DNA of 64,000 bases from assembly GCA_009733775.1 (NCBI GenBank), contig WOGZ01000040.1, forward strand, positions 1 to 64,000, in the 5' to 3' direction. Numbering within the stretch: the stretch's first letter is position 1; every line of letters starts with the position of its first letter. Shown here one piece after another: positions 48,960-60,701 of this stretch. The notes under the pieces are model-generated. The model worked only from the letters and a program-made list of their open reading frames with translations, was not told where the DNA came from and did not search any database. Origin of the DNA: Alectoria sarmentosa. Taxonomy: Eukaryota; Ascomycota; Lecanoromycetes; Lecanorales; Parmeliaceae. Both the position numbers and the translations under genes were made by a program.

Positions 48960-49285
48960 CTTGCAACAATCAGATCCAAGCAAAGGTATGTATGGATCAT
49001 TGTGCAACCTTTCGCGTCAGCCAGGACCATCTAGACACTCACTGGCAGCGCCGAGCGAATCTCGAGGGAGCACCTTTTCAAGCTCGGTTGGGGGACTGCT
49101 ACTTTCTTTTGATTATATCTGGGGAGAATCTACTGGTTTCTGTCTGGCGTTCTTTTCGCCATCATTTTCGGCCGATTTTGGGCAAAGTTTAAGGGTGCCG
49201 GGAAACCGTTTGGAAAAAAGTTTTTTTTTCGTTGCACGAGAAGCTAGGCCAATAGGAGCGAAATCTCTGTCTCAATTCGCTCCTT

Positions 49286-49311
49286 CCCCCCCCCCCCCCC
49301 CCCCCCCCCCC
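49286..49311 (+). repeat. 26-nt poly-C homopolymer
   Basis: An uninterrupted run of 26 cytosines lies 220 bp upstream of the ATG of the first F-box/LRR gene, in its promoter or leader. The complementary strand is poly-G. Confidence 0.9.
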
Positions 49312-49533
49312 AACTCCCCTTTGGCTACTCTTCGTCTCGATTATCTTCTTTTGAATTTTGTGGGTTAACAAATATCGTCTCAAAACTTTTTTTTCAACAG
49401 CTTGCATTCTACGCCGTCTTCCCCCCCGTGACCGATATGTTCCTTCTCGTTCTACTTTCCAGAGTCTTCCAATTGCCGCTTTACAATCCCAGTATCTTTC
49501 AGTTGGCATCGAGGTCTGCGGCTCAATCTAGCA

Positions 49534-51593
49534 ATGGCGGCTATACCAACCCTTTCTGTTGAAGCAACGGATGCTAATTGCCAAGGAAACGAGATATCTC
49601 GACCCCAGGGCCTTAGGCTTCCTACAGAACTTCTCATCGCAATCGCGGATCATGTAAGCGCTCAAGATTCAGACTAGGTACAGCCCGACAGGTATAGGCT
49701 AGAGACACTCTGACGCCGTCATACTAGCTGCGCAGGCACCAAGACATCATAGCATTTGGTCTGACGTGCAAGGATCTGTACACCCTCCTGGTGAAGAAAC
49801 GAAGGCGATCGCTGGAGATTAATTTCCATGGGTCACCAACCGTTTGCATATTGCGAGGCGCTCCCAGGCTTCGCTTGTTGAGTCAACAAGCTGCTAGACT
49901 GACGATAGCAAATGTTGGAGACAAATTCGAACACTCTCGAGATTGGCGCGGATATGGCAGGTTACAAAGCTGCAGCTGTTGCGTTCCTTCAAGGCATATG
50001 GGTGCCGTGAAGCGATTATTCAGTCGGAACGACAGCAAGTTCGCAAAGAGTATCAAGGAGCTCACTTTGAGTGGTTACTTCCCCTACCAAGGTTCTGAAG
50101 ACGAATGCTCTGCTCTGTCCTCACATTCTTTCTTGCACAAGAGAAGATTCCAGGCGATGCGGCTGGAGACATTTAAAGTCGAATTGGATTGGAACGACTG
50201 GGACTTTGAGATCTTGTATGGCATGTTGTGGGCCAGGTCGTGCGCCAGGTCGGTGACTAATCTGAAAGTCCTGAAGCTGCCTATAAGCCTGCCTCCAGAT
50301 TGCATCAGACTCGGACAAGCGCTACACTTTATGCCAAGACTTGTGAGCCTCACAATCACGGATGTTCCAGACCGGGAAGAGTTCCTCACTTATCTCGGAT
50401 ACCTTGGTAAAGGTATCTTGTGTTGCGCGTCAACTTTACGAGAGCTGAATATCGAGATGACGAACTTCAATCGTCCGTCGCCATGGGAGAGGAATGAGCG
50501 CTTCATAGAACCAGATGACAAAGGGTTCTTCTTTCGCAAGCTTTTTCCTTGCCCGCTAAGCGAGGAGCTGCGTGCGCTATTTAAGCGAGAACTTCGAGAT
50601 GGTACAGATCCGATAACGGAGGCTCCGTTGAGTCTTACAAAGCTGCGATTGAAGCATGTGAGTCTGCCGTGGTATTCTTTCGGCATAACCTTCAATGCCC
50701 AATCCATCAAACACCTTCACCTGCCCTACTCTACGGTTGACGAGATAGTATGGCAACTCCTCGGGTTATACGCACAGCTAGATACTCTGACCCACATCAG
50801 CTATGACATGCTATCGGCAGAGTTCTTGGGCTTTCTCGAAGAAGAGTCATCGCTAAAAGAGCTTTCATTTGCGCGCCCACAAGACCGATATAATACGACG
50901 GGTGTCACATTCTTCGGCTCCAGCTCTCATATGATGATTCGTGTCTCTGAAGAAGCTCCTACGCTTGGTCCAGATACTGGAGCCGGGTATCCAAGTCTTG
51001 ACAAATTTTTGTCTTCGCTTATGGATATGAAGATGCTGAAACACCTTGTACTGCCAATGGACATGTACACGATAACACCTGAATGCCTGATCTCAATCGC
51101 AGCATGGCTAACCGGCCTGGAGCACTTGGAATTGGGGTTTGACTATAACGACGTTGTAAGAGCCAGGACCTTTCCGCTCATGATGAAAAGCAGTCAATGT
51201 TGACAAATTTCTTCGCTGCAGGAGCTCTTGGAAAAATTTATATCCGACTTCCTATGCTGCACCCCAACCCTAAAGAAGATCACACTCTTCTCTCTGGCAG
51301 ACTCCGATACTGTGCATTTGCACGCTCTGATTTCGTCCTTGGGCGATCAAATTCCAGCGAACCTCAAGCTCGTCCGCTACATGCCTCTGAATCAGGCATA
51401 CCGTCATTCGTATAGGACAATAGATGTATATTATCATCGGGAAACGCCTGTTGATGGCAAATGGTGGATTCGTCTTCCACCAGAGGAGGGCGAACAATTA
51501 TTCGCGGAAGGGGGTACGCCAAGGATTGTTCCCGTGGGCAGGTGGGACTGGGAAGTCGAGGCGGAGAAGAGCGAGTATCGGGCAGGGCAGTAA
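49534..51593 (+). CDS. F-box/leucine-rich-type protein, copy 1
   Basis: Exons are 49534-49653, 49728-51155 and 51222-51593 (639 residues). Donors are GTAAGC and GTAAGA, and frame is kept. The F-box lies near the N-terminus: GLRLPTELLIAIADH, an intron, then RHQDIIAFGLTCKDLYTLLV. The rest is a long array of irregular leucine-rich segments (LRLKHVSLPWYSFGITF, HISYDMLSAEFLGFLEEES, LEHLELGFDYNDV). The C-terminus has YYHRETPVDGKWWIRLP followed by a charged tail. F-box proteins recruit substrates to SCF ubiquitin ligases, and the leucine-rich part would choose the target. It is followed in the same orientation by a diverged paralogue (52434-54722) with the same intron positions. Confidence 0.85.
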
Positions 51594-52433
51594 AGGCGGG
51601 TTTCTGGGAAGCCACGAGCGAGATGAGTAGATGGTGACCAAATCACGAATCGTGAGATCTTCGAATGACCTACGAGACTGCCCTCCTCCCAATTGTCGGA
51701 GCGTGCAAAATTAGTCTCTGCGGCATCTTTTTGGCTCTCTTTCTACACCATCGTGCCGCTAGGAATATTTCATAAATATATAAAATGACTGGTGTACAAG
51801 CAAACTCTTAGCTTGGATCATGCATCCCGTCCACTGTCAGGGCAGGACAAAGCGAAAGGCCGCTTGTCCAAAGCTCGAAATTTAGATTTCCAAAAGATTT
51901 AAACATACTCCGGAGCTTCACCGCTCTTCATACGTTCGAGATGTTTTTAGCGCTGGTTCCAGATCTGAGGTGGCGAAGAAAAATGATTGGTGTCCATTGG
52001 GCCAAGCCGTTGCCTGCGATGCCTTGGGGTCATCCAACGGTCTTAGGCTCATTTATTCCATTAATTTTTAACTCTCCCAACCCCGCAGTGTTAAATGCCG
52101 TATTTCTATCGAGTTTTTTCGCTGAGCTTTCCATTTGCGAAGATTTCAAGACTTAAGATATTTCGACCTGTTTCGCAACCCTGGCTAGAAAGACCTGCAT
52201 TATCGGGTTTCGCAGTCTCTCTGCGGATTTAGAGGTAAGCCTTTCTCTGTATGCGAGTCATAGTCCGACCTTGCTTGGTTCGGAGGCTGTATCCACACGA
52301 AGAGAAGTAGAATAGAGCTGTTCGACATATTTCCAGGTCGCTACTCGCAAGAGCAGTTTTCTCGATATCTTCAACTTTTCGTTGCAAATCGAAGGCGCTG
52401 CTGACTGGACCTTAGTAGATTCTAGCCTCTGGA
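51594..52433. other. spacer between tandem F-box paralogues
   Basis: Non-coding by inspection. It should hold the terminator of copy 1 and the promoter of copy 2. Confidence 0.6.
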
Positions 52434-54722
52434 ATGTGCCAATCAAAAATGTTACCTTTAGAGCTCGTCATCGCTATCGCAGACCAGGTAAGTCCTCGAC
52501 GAATGAGAGCTCTTGAAGATATCTAAGATTTGAAATGTTTCTAGCTCGAGACAGGCCACCAATTCCTTAACCTTGCCCGAACTTGCAAGACGTATTACGG
52601 AATGCTGGTTGGCCGCCCTTGGAAGGATATATGTATCGAATTTCGTCCAACTCCATCCTCGTTGGAAAGTAGCTTGAAGTCCGCCACGGAATGTAGGGTG
52701 ATCCGTGATGGCGCGGTCCAGATCATTAGCCCGTGGCAGATGACTCGGATCAGGCATAGGCAGTGTTCAATCTCGCCATGCGAGGCATGTGAGATCGAAG
52801 TAGCCCTGCGATTCGCCAACGCATATCTCGATTCTCGAGCAAGAAAAATCAGTGCAAGCCTTCGGGAGCTAACACTGTCGGGTTGGCTGCCACAGACTCT
52901 TCTGTCTGTAAATGAAGACGCTCCTGGCCACTCCTTCAAAGGTGCTCGAGGCGTGTGCGGCCTCCAGCCGGAGGTTTTGAACGTTGAGCTTGGACGGATG
53001 GGCTGGAGTCCGATAATGCTTTCCAGCTTTGATTTAACGAGACTACGGTCGCTCAAGATGCCTGTGAGGGCACCCCTAGACTGTACCAAGATAGGGGCAG
53101 CTTTTCTGGATATGCCACATCTGGCAAGTCTCACGATTACAGAATTATCCGACAGCCAGGATTTTGTGGACGAATTCCGTCATCTCGGTGATGGTATCAT
53201 AGCTCTCTCGTCTTCCTTACGCTCGTTAGATATCACTGTCACTAATCACAATCGGTTAGGAAGTTGGGAGCAAGATGAGCCATTCGTGCAGCCGGACGGT
53301 GTTGCTTTTTTTTTCAAAGGGTTCTTTCCCGAGCCTTCTTGCAGTCAAACTGAGGCACTAGTCAGAGCAAGATTTGATGATCCACGGGAGCCTCTGGAAG
53401 TCAACACCACTCGAAGCTCCAAGGGCCCCCTGAATCTCGAGCGCATACGCCTGAAACACATTGGCCTGCCATGGTGGGCCTTTGAGACAGTATTCAGTCC
53501 GCACACCATCAAAGAACTCGATCTGCCAAGGTGCCGAATTGCTCCCGAGATCTGGGATGTTCTCAAAAGGCATGCACAACTCCACAAGCTTGCAAACATC
53601 AATTATGAGATCCTTTCGGGTTCGTTCATGAAGTTTCTATCCACTCAAAACAGTCTCCAATTCCTCTCATTTGCACGGCCACCGGACATCTATAGCGTAG
53701 CTGGCATCAGTCCGATTGTCCTAGGTCCCCAATTGAATGTCAGTTCCTTCGCACTCACAGAACCAGCGCCTCATTTGGGGCCTGGCACCGAATGGGGTAG
53801 AACTCACGTTAGAAACGCCTGGTTGCTTCAGTCTACTAAATCCTGGATCCAGTACGAACACCTGATCCGGTCACCGAGGTCCTGGAGCTACTTTAAAAAC
53901 CTGATAGGATCTCTGAGTTCGTATGCTGGCTACCAGTATCCAAAGAAGTCGACCTTCGTGAAGGCCTTGAGCAAAAAGACATCGCTGAAGCATCTGGTGC
54001 TCCGTACGTATTTTCTGGGTTCATTTTTTCCTCTTCCGAACCCAAACCTTGACTTTTGAGACATGTTTTTGGAGTGTTTACTCTGGAGACGTCTTCCAAC
54101 GCTCAACATACCCCCTTCAACAAGCAATACTGACTCGGAATCTTAATCCAGCTGCCGACATGTTCGACATCACGCCTAGTTTCATGGCATGTCTCGCGCG
54201 CGAATTACCAGCACTGGAGAGCATTGAATGGGGCTTCGACTATACATGTCCGGTGAGTCAGTTACTCATGCCACATCGTCCTATGCAAAGCCGTGTCCCT
54301 GATGTCGAAACATGTAGAGGCTTTGCGCATGCTTCCTCAATGATTTTCTCCCCAGCCATCCTCATCTCAAAAAGATCACGTTCTTATCCTTGAACCGACC
54401 ACATCCATTATCAAATTTCGACGCGAAACATATGCATTTGGTGTTCGTAAGCGGGTCTTACGGTCTAAATCCGGCATCCCTCAGATACGTTCGATATCGT
54501 GATCTGAACAGCAAGTCGTATAAGGGCGAGTTCAGCAAGTCGGAAGTCTACTACCACCGAGAGAACATGGTCGATGGCACTTGGTGGCTAAAAATACCCG
54601 CGAGCCAGGGAGAGGAGATGTTCGAGTATGCCAGAACACCGAACATCTCCGCGATTGAAAAGGCAGGCTCGAAGGCGGAGAGACTTAAGCATACAGAAAG
54701 CGTTGGTTCTTACGATTCGTGA
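52434..54722 (+). CDS. F-box/leucine-rich-type protein, copy 2
   Basis: Exons are 52434-52487, 52545-54003, 54152-54252 and 54318-54722 (672 residues). An internal ATG at 52449 is an alternative start. The F-box core is MLPLELVIAIADQ, an intron, then HQFLNLARTCKTYYGML. Landmarks shared with copy 1 in the same order include SLRELTLSGWLP, HLASLTITELSD, RIRLKHIGLPWWAFETVF, HLVLPADMFDITPSFM, IEWGFDY and VYYHRENMVDGTWWLKIP. First and last intron positions match copy 1. A 148-nt intron (54004-54151) is extra, and removing it restores the HLVLP junction. Copy 2 has an additional insert near SWIQYEHLIRSPRSWSYF. A tandem duplication followed by strong divergence. Confidence 0.85.
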
Positions 54723-54773
54723 TAGACGGGTTAGTGGCTCGGTGCGAAAAACCGAGAAGGTGGCATTCGATTG

Positions 54774-56141
54774 TTAGGTAGTGATCAGATTACCTCTAAA
54801 GATCGTCTTCCTCTCCTTTGGCGGATCGTAAAGCACCTCCTGCAGAGTCTTTCTCGCTCTCTGACTAGACAGAAGACCACTCTCAGATCCTCCCATATCA
54901 AATATAACGAAATCCGCAGAGTCGCCTATCGTAAATGGCCTTGAAGTGTATCCGATAGACTCAATCGCGCGGCCAGAAACACATTCATACAGCAATCGAG
55001 CGTCCTGTATTGTACCAGCATGATACAGTCCAACGCCCATGCTGGCAACACTCAACGGGTCACAGCTTCCATAGGGCGTGAAGGCATTACCGACGTTGTT
55101 GATGGCGATAGCACCCTGTATGCCATACTTCTGGATCATCTGCGGTATTTGCAACGTGCCTCTGACTCTTTCACCTCCACCTTCGTGGTTATGAGGCTTA
55201 CCCATCATGTAAAGATCTGAAGTCGGTAGTCCAACGAAGTAGAGCTCGAGATTCTGCACGCGTTGACTCAGCGCTTGCCAATCTGGCTCACTATGGAGAG
55301 TCAGCCTAGTGCAATGGCTCAGGACCACGGTGAGCTTCTTAGATGACTTTCTCTGATACAGGGTCATCGACTCGAGCTGCTTGGCCACAAGATCTGCGCA
55401 GGTGTTTCGACTTCCGTCTAAGTTGTAGTCCAAATGAAAGTCCAGATGCACACCACGGTCCGCCGCCATCATGGTAGCCCAGTCGATGTTCTTCTTCACG
55501 TTCTCTTCGTCACTCTCCACGTACGGCGTTGTCCCTAAGACCGAGACATGCTCGTTGAAGACGGCCGCTTCCATGAGCTCTCGATTTGCGGCACCATGGG
55601 TTCCTGAACAAATTGGTTCCTGTGCAAATGCGCAGATTTGAATTTCACATGCTGCCGCGAATTGATTTTTCAACTCGATGGCAGCATCCAAGCACTTCAT
55701 ACGCACGATGTGGTCCACTTCGACAAAAGCGCGCATGTGGGTCACGCCAGCAGCGATGCTCTCGGCAATCAGCCATCTGCCTCTTTTCAGCAAGTTGTCC
55801 CTTTCGAATCGTGCTTTAGCTTTGGAGGTTAATTCCATAGCTTCATCAAAATCGCCTTGAGTGATTTCCAGGTCAGCGAATTCAGGATCAGAGAGGAGGA
55901 AGCATTTGTCCAAATGAATGTGGGCGTGACAGAGCGATGGTGCGATCAAACAGTTGCTGGCATCTAACACTTTCCTGGTTGGATATGAGCTGGGGCTTGC
56001 AGATTGAGAAACAATATTCTTGATTTTGCTTTCTCCAATGTGTATGTCATACCGGACCTCCGGATCCCATCCTGCGGACAGAATTTGAGCACCTGAGATG
56101 AGGTCTATGTGTTCACAATGGGGATAATCGCCTCCTGCCAT
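54774..56141 (-). CDS. cytosine-deaminase-like amidohydrolase
   Basis: Single exon, 455 residues, starting at the ATG at 56141; an upstream GTG is not needed. The early CHAHIHLDKCFL supplies the H-x-H metal site. Later come VHLDFHLDY and the LSHCTRL histidine. A block with AINNVGNAFTPYGSCDPL fits the distal aspartate region of the bacterial cytosine deaminase branch of the amidohydrolase superfamily. The C-terminus returns to a small beta domain (IGDSADFVIFDM). Members deaminate cytosine, isoguanine or other heterocycles, or hydrolyse related C-N bonds in the cytosol; the exact substrate is not predictable. It faces the F-box gene tail to tail with only 51 bp between stops. Confidence 0.88.
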   Translation of the reverse strand: MAGGDYPHCEHIDLISGAQILSAGWDPEVRYDIHIGESKIKNIVSQSASPSSYPTRKVLDASNCLIAPSLCHAHIHLDKCFLLSDPEFADLEITQGDFDEAMELTSKAKARFERDNLLKRGRWLIAESIAAGVTHMRAFVEVDHIVRMKCLDAAIELKNQFAAACEIQICAFAQEPICSGTHGAANRELMEAAVFNEHVSVLGTTPYVESDEENVKKNIDWATMMAADRGVHLDFHLDYNLDGSRNTCADLVAKQLESMTLYQRKSSKKLTVVLSHCTRLTLHSEPDWQALSQRVQNLELYFVGLPTSDLYMMGKPHNHEGGGERVRGTLQIPQMIQKYGIQGAIAINNVGNAFTPYGSCDPLSVASMGVGLYHAGTIQDARLLYECVSGRAIESIGYTSRPFTIGDSADFVIFDMGGSESGLLSSQRARKTLQEVLYDPPKERKTIFRGNLITT

Positions 56142-56935
56142 GGTCACATGAGGGATTCTTTCCCTCCTGTTGCCGCGAATATAAAAGAGACTCAGCTATG
56201 AATCCCTGAGAGATTACAACGCTAAGCGCGCATGCTAAGGGACCGCTAGGAGCGGGTAGATGCCCTATTAGCGTGTGCACTGTGCACCTACTTGAGATCC
56301 GCGACTCTTGGCACAGAGAAAATCGCACACACACACCCTTCAGCTACTTCACCTTTGAACCTCTTATAAAGCTTCAGCTCTATCACGTAATTCGAGGATG
56401 AATCCTCTACACTCAAGATACTCAATCTCCTCTACTCTACGCTACAATACTCTACCCCTAATTTTCAACCCGTTGAGCCCAGATCTCTTCCCATCATTTT
56501 GCGATTTGATGAAACTCAGAAATAATTCCTATCCAACGCTTTTTGAAAACATCAAGCAACCTTAGACTCAAGTTACAGTGTAGATGCAATTGAGCATCTT
56601 TTGTGTAAAGACCATGTTATCATATTATGTGGTGATTCTTAGTGTAGTAAGACCGGCAACAGCGCCCGGCTCTGGAACTGGAGATTTGCCATCGTCGCCA
56701 AGCTTTATCCTGCTTTGGGCAAATACTTGGGCTTCTACAACATACTGATATGACAGAGTTTGATCTCTGGATTCACGCTCGGAAAATCATCGAGATGCCT
56801 TCAAAGTCGGACAGTAAAAGGGCTGCAGGTGCTATCAATGGCTGATTCCTCAGCTCGAGATACTTAAAGAAAAAACTGTGGTTCAAGGAAAACGACCGCA
56901 TGGTAACCTGCATCCGCCCATCATTTTCCTTGAAC

Positions 56936-57223
56936 ATGAGTGTTGTGCAAGGAAACCAAAGCCGTCGACAACGCAATCCCAATGTTCCGACACCAACTGC
57001 CAGAGATCCCTTGGCTTGGGGCTCGTACTCGATGCCAAAACACGAATTTGATCCAGACTGGATTTTTAAAGACGCACGGACTCGCTACCCGAAGTCTTCG
57101 TTGATCGAACGTAAGATTCCAAAGGACGACTGGCTTGTCATCCGCACAAATTGCCATCCTAGAACCTCTTCAAGCTTTGAATGCCAGCAGACAGTGGGTC
57201 AATACCCTCCCGTAGAGCTATAG
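56936..57223 (+). CDS. 95-residue hypothetical protein (candidate)
   Basis: Open frame from an ATG at 56936 (or 56900) to a stop at 57221. The composition looks protein-like: LAWGSYSMPKHEFDPDWIF, then KDARTRYPKSSLIERK. No domain known. Its stop lies 1 bp from the stop of the opposite-strand gene at 57225, which is very tight, so it may be a relic. Confidence 0.35.
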   Translation: MSVVQGNQSRRQRNPNVPTPTARDPLAWGSYSMPKHEFDPDWIFKDARTRYPKSSLIERKIPKDDWLVIRTNCHPRTSSSFECQQTVGQYPPVEL

Positions 57224-57224
57224 A

Positions 57225-58173
57225 TCATTTACCATCAGTACGACCTTGGCCCTCTCCACCACCCTTGCTACTACCATCTCCACCACTGCCGCTGCCACTG
57301 GTACCACGCCCACCAAACAGCGGATTTTGGTTGTAGAACGTCCCCTGAGGTCCGCCAAAGTTTGTCCCCAATAAGGCGGGATCCAGTGTGGTGATCAGTG
57401 GTCCAACGGGCTGGCCAGGGGAAAATGGAAAGGGTGCAGGGATTGTCGGGTTCGTGGGGGCAAGGGCCACGGGGATTGCTGGCGCGGGATTGACAGGATA
57501 TCCTGTGGCGATAGCAGGGACATCTGGCGAATTGGAGTGATTCGTAACTTGATACTGCTCTCTGACGGAATCGAAGGCTGTCCTTGGCGCAGAATTTTCG
57601 GGCACGATATTTCGATTGTACGGCTGAACGCGTAAGGACCCATGACCTCTACTTTCTTCTTGGCCTCTGGGCTGACGACTAGGTTCCCCTGGACTTTCGT
57701 ACGGTCGACCCGCTGCACAGCGACGGCCGGGTTGAGACCTCGTGCGAAGGTTTTCCAGGTTTTGTAGGATCTCGACTGGCTCGTCCTGCCAAAAGCAGTC
57801 AGCGTGGGGCAAAAAGAAAGAGGACAACATGAGAGCATACCAGCAACACCGTGGTCTCGTCCGAGGTTTGGATGCTCATCAATTCATCGGCAAGACCACT
57901 GGCCAGCTGACCCTTGAGACCAGCAATAACCACATCAACAGCGTCCAAATCCCACTCCTGTCCTTGTCTCTGTGTATGGTACGGAAGGACTCGGCCGCCT
58001 TGGTCTTCTTTGAGGTTGATATTGTCAAGCATTTGTTCGATCAGGTCATCCGTATGGTCGCGGCCAAACTTTGCTTTGAGAAGTTTCAAGACGCCGTTTC
58101 TGCTGAAGCCACGGGAGAGATAGTAAACTACCACCAGCCGTTCAGCGTCTGTCCAAGACTGGGCGAGCACCAT
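57225..58173 (-). CDS. two-exon protein: helical N-terminal domain, disordered C-terminus
   Basis: Coding segments 58173-57841 and 57785-57225 (297 residues), joined across a GTATGC...TTTGGCAG intron in phase 0. The first 100 residues start SWTDAERLVVVYYLSRGFS and continue NGVLKLLKAKFGRDHTDDL. This helix-turn-helix-like layout resembles DNA-binding-like starts of several fungal orphan families. The second exon is low-complexity: proline/alanine-rich (PAIPVALAPTNPTIPAPFPF) and ending in a Gly/Ser tract. A role in transcription is a guess. The frame is intact. Confidence 0.7.
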
Positions 58174-58772
58174 CTCTTCCAAAGAAAGGTTGGTTGTGAG
58201 GGTGGATCCCCAACCGAGACGATGATATCAATGAAGGCTAGAGATGGATGCGGTAGCTAGGACTAGGTCTCTCGGACACAAGGTTTTGGTTTCGGTCGGA
58301 GAGAGTGAAAGAGAGCTGAAACGATCTGTCGAACAAAAGGGAGGGCTGGGTAAATTACTTTATACCTGCGGCTGGAGTGCCTGGCGTTCTCAGGTCAGAT
58401 TCTTTCGGGGCGACCACTGAGCATGGCGGTTCACCTTTTTCTGGTCTGCGCCAACGTGCTGCATAAACCGCATAGGCCCACCATCATCGGTGGGATCGAT
58501 TCCCATGTCCGTTTCACCAGAGAAATCGTCATGTCCATTGAGTATGTAACATGGGAGTATTTTTCAGGCGGTAGGGGGACTGGACGCCAAAAGAGCAGCG
58601 CCCGGATGCTCCACTCCTCCAAAGGAGCGACAAATTGTTTAAAGTCTACGAGTGGTTGGTACCACGTCCCTAACACAACGCAGATGCATTCAAGGCAGGC
58701 TGTGAGACCGATCAACGCTCTTCCGCCTTTCTTTTGCCCGTAAAGTGTCTCCGAGAGGAAGCGAAACTGGTT

Positions 58773-59195
58773 TCAGGAGAGATGACGACACATGATTGTT
58801 CGTAAGCATGGGCATTGCTCGATGAGAGCGTGCACATGGGCAGCCACGGCCAGATCAATATCTTTGTCATATTGACACTCGGGGTTATGCTCCCTAAAAT
58901 CTGGGGACCAATCAAGTGAGAACCCGAGACTGATATTGGTCATCAGTGCCGAAGCATCTCGCCTGAACATGCCGGGAAACGGCTGCTCGGCACCCATCTC
59001 GAAATAGAAAACGTTGCTCCGGTAGAAGATCGGGAACGCCTCGCCGTATACGGTCCGACAAGTCCGCAGCAGGGCAGCAGCTTTGAAATCTAGCATGTTC
59101 GCGATTCGTTCAGATTGTTCCAAAGCACCTCCCAGCGCTGCCCGTAATGGTCTCCTGATGCGGAGGGTGAAAGGCGTGATCAGGACCGTATCCAT
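58773..59195 (-). CDS. small F-box-associated-like (2EXR/DUF7730-type) protein
   Basis: A 140-residue frame with an ATG at 59195. The middle, AALLRTCRTVYGEAFPIFYR followed by SNVFYFE, matches the conserved core of fungal F-box-like/2EXR proteins (LLRTCRQIYEEALPILY). A C-terminal ALIEQCPCLRTI follows. The protein is shorter than most relatives. An open minus-strand frame at 58431-58715 could be a further exon, but no clean splice joined it. Probably involved in protein-protein contacts; function unknown. Confidence 0.6.
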   Translation of the reverse strand: MDTVLITPFTLRIRRPLRAALGGALEQSERIANMLDFKAAALLRTCRTVYGEAFPIFYRSNVFYFEMGAEQPFPGMFRRDASALMTNISLGFSLDWSPDFREHNPECQYDKDIDLAVAAHVHALIEQCPCLRTIMCRHLS

Positions 59196-59747
59196 AGATT
59201 TGCATCCGCAGCTCGGCGGGAAAAGAGAGAGAGAAAGGTGTAGAGGGTGACCGCCTTGTAGCCAGGTGGGAGGTGGCTTGGATCATTTGCCGATTCTTCC
59301 CTTGCCAATGGTGCTTCAGCTGTCAGCGCCGCCCAGGGTGGGACAAGAGGAGATAACGGAAGTACGAGGCAGTCGGGGGATGATTCGTCGTAAAGAAACG
59401 CAGCCTTTGCAGGCCGCGTAGACTAAAATGGTCGTTTGATCGTCGGCCTCATGAGCCCATCGATCTTGTACGAGACAATTCCTGCAGGCGGCATGAAGGA
59501 GGAGGCAGGAGGGAGAAGGCAGGCAGGCAGTCAAGATATGTTTGAAACACCCTAGACCAAGTAAAGCTTAGCTCCGTGCAGAGAACCCGTCATATTGTTC
59601 CTCGAGGCGGACGTGCTTGCATGTGATTTTGGCCCGGCCTTGGGTTTTGCTTCATTCTCTTGCCAATTCTGAAGGACGCCAGAGCCAAAAATATTGCCAT
59701 TGGTCTGTGCGCAGCGGCTGCATCTTAGCCTTGCACCATAATGACCT

Positions 59748-60197
59748 ATGATTCCAGAACCTTTGATGTCGGGACCTGAGGTGAGACTTGGAGAGACTGG
59801 AAACCATTTTCATTCAATGATCCATAAATCACGAGCTCTGATACCGCGCCTGGAGAGTTGCCTCTGGACAGATCTTTCTTCGAGATTGAACCCATTCTGG
59901 GACCCACTGCCCCTTGTCATACCCAATATAGAGGTCCCTAATGTCTTCTATGTTGCCCCCGCGAGCCTGCTACAGGGCCGCCTTCCGAAGTTTGCATCAG
60001 AGCTACCAAGTGAGCCTCGAAGTGTTAGCAGGTACAACGATCTGCACCAAAATGTCCTGTACAGCGCTAGTATCATCAAACCTGACCCTACTCTCGCAAG
60101 GCGGGCGGCCCTGCACAACATAGTAACACACCTCACACGGGAGCGTATGAATCGAACGTCAAGAACCTTTCTTTGGGGGTTCATAAAGGGTTTTTGA
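59748..60197 (+). CDS. 149-residue hypothetical open frame (doubtful)
   Basis: ATG-initiated frame with reasonable amino-acid balance (NPFWDPLPLVIPNIEVPNVF) but no motif, intron or known family. A competing minus-strand frame overlaps part of it. Confidence 0.3.
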   Translation: MIPEPLMSGPEVRLGETGNHFHSMIHKSRALIPRLESCLWTDLSSRLNPFWDPLPLVIPNIEVPNVFYVAPASLLQGRLPKFASELPSEPRSVSRYNDLHQNVLYSASIIKPDPTLARRAALHNIVTHLTRERMNRTSRTFLWGFIKGF

Positions 60198-60701
60198 GCC
60201 CCGGACCGGGTTTGCACCACGGTGCGAAACTCGAAACATCCTCATCAAGCACGTTAGCCAGGCCAGGGCAACCCTCCCTCCATCCAAGCAAGGGCGTCAT
60301 CCAAAAAGCTGACCGCAGAAACCTCACCATCCAGGCCATTTTGTGCAGGACCCCCTCCGTACGTACGTACGTACTCGAAGACTAACACAGATGTCAAATT
60401 TGCAGAAGCTAGCGGATTTCGGCTTGCGTCTCCGAATTCCGATGGATACAAAAGGCCCATGACACATGATAATCACGAACAACAACTTCGCAACAAAACC
60501 CGTAAGTAAGATGTTGCGAGAAGACAGTCAACTTCTCCCTACCCGTAGTCCATCTCAGGAGCATCTGTCGACGTCAGCTCATGTTCACATCAAAGGCTTG
60601 CGGTACGATGGTGGTGCTTGTCGAGGAGTATACTCATTGAAAAACTGTGGTCTGTTCCCGGAGTTTTCAAAATATCGAAGCATGTATTATCGCCAGGCAA
60701 C

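Larger units (their letters stand above)
46188..49533. other. gene-poor stretch upstream of the F-box pair
   Basis: Contains a 169-codon plus-strand frame (47439-47948), the short microsatellites at 48663 and 48934, and a poly-C run at 49286. No recognised gene. The final 300 bases form the leader of the first F-box/LRR gene. Confidence 0.5.

Noticed and set aside
58431..58715. Extra exon of the 2EXR-like protein
   Set aside because: Open minus-strand frame, but no donor/acceptor pair connects it in frame to 58773-59195.
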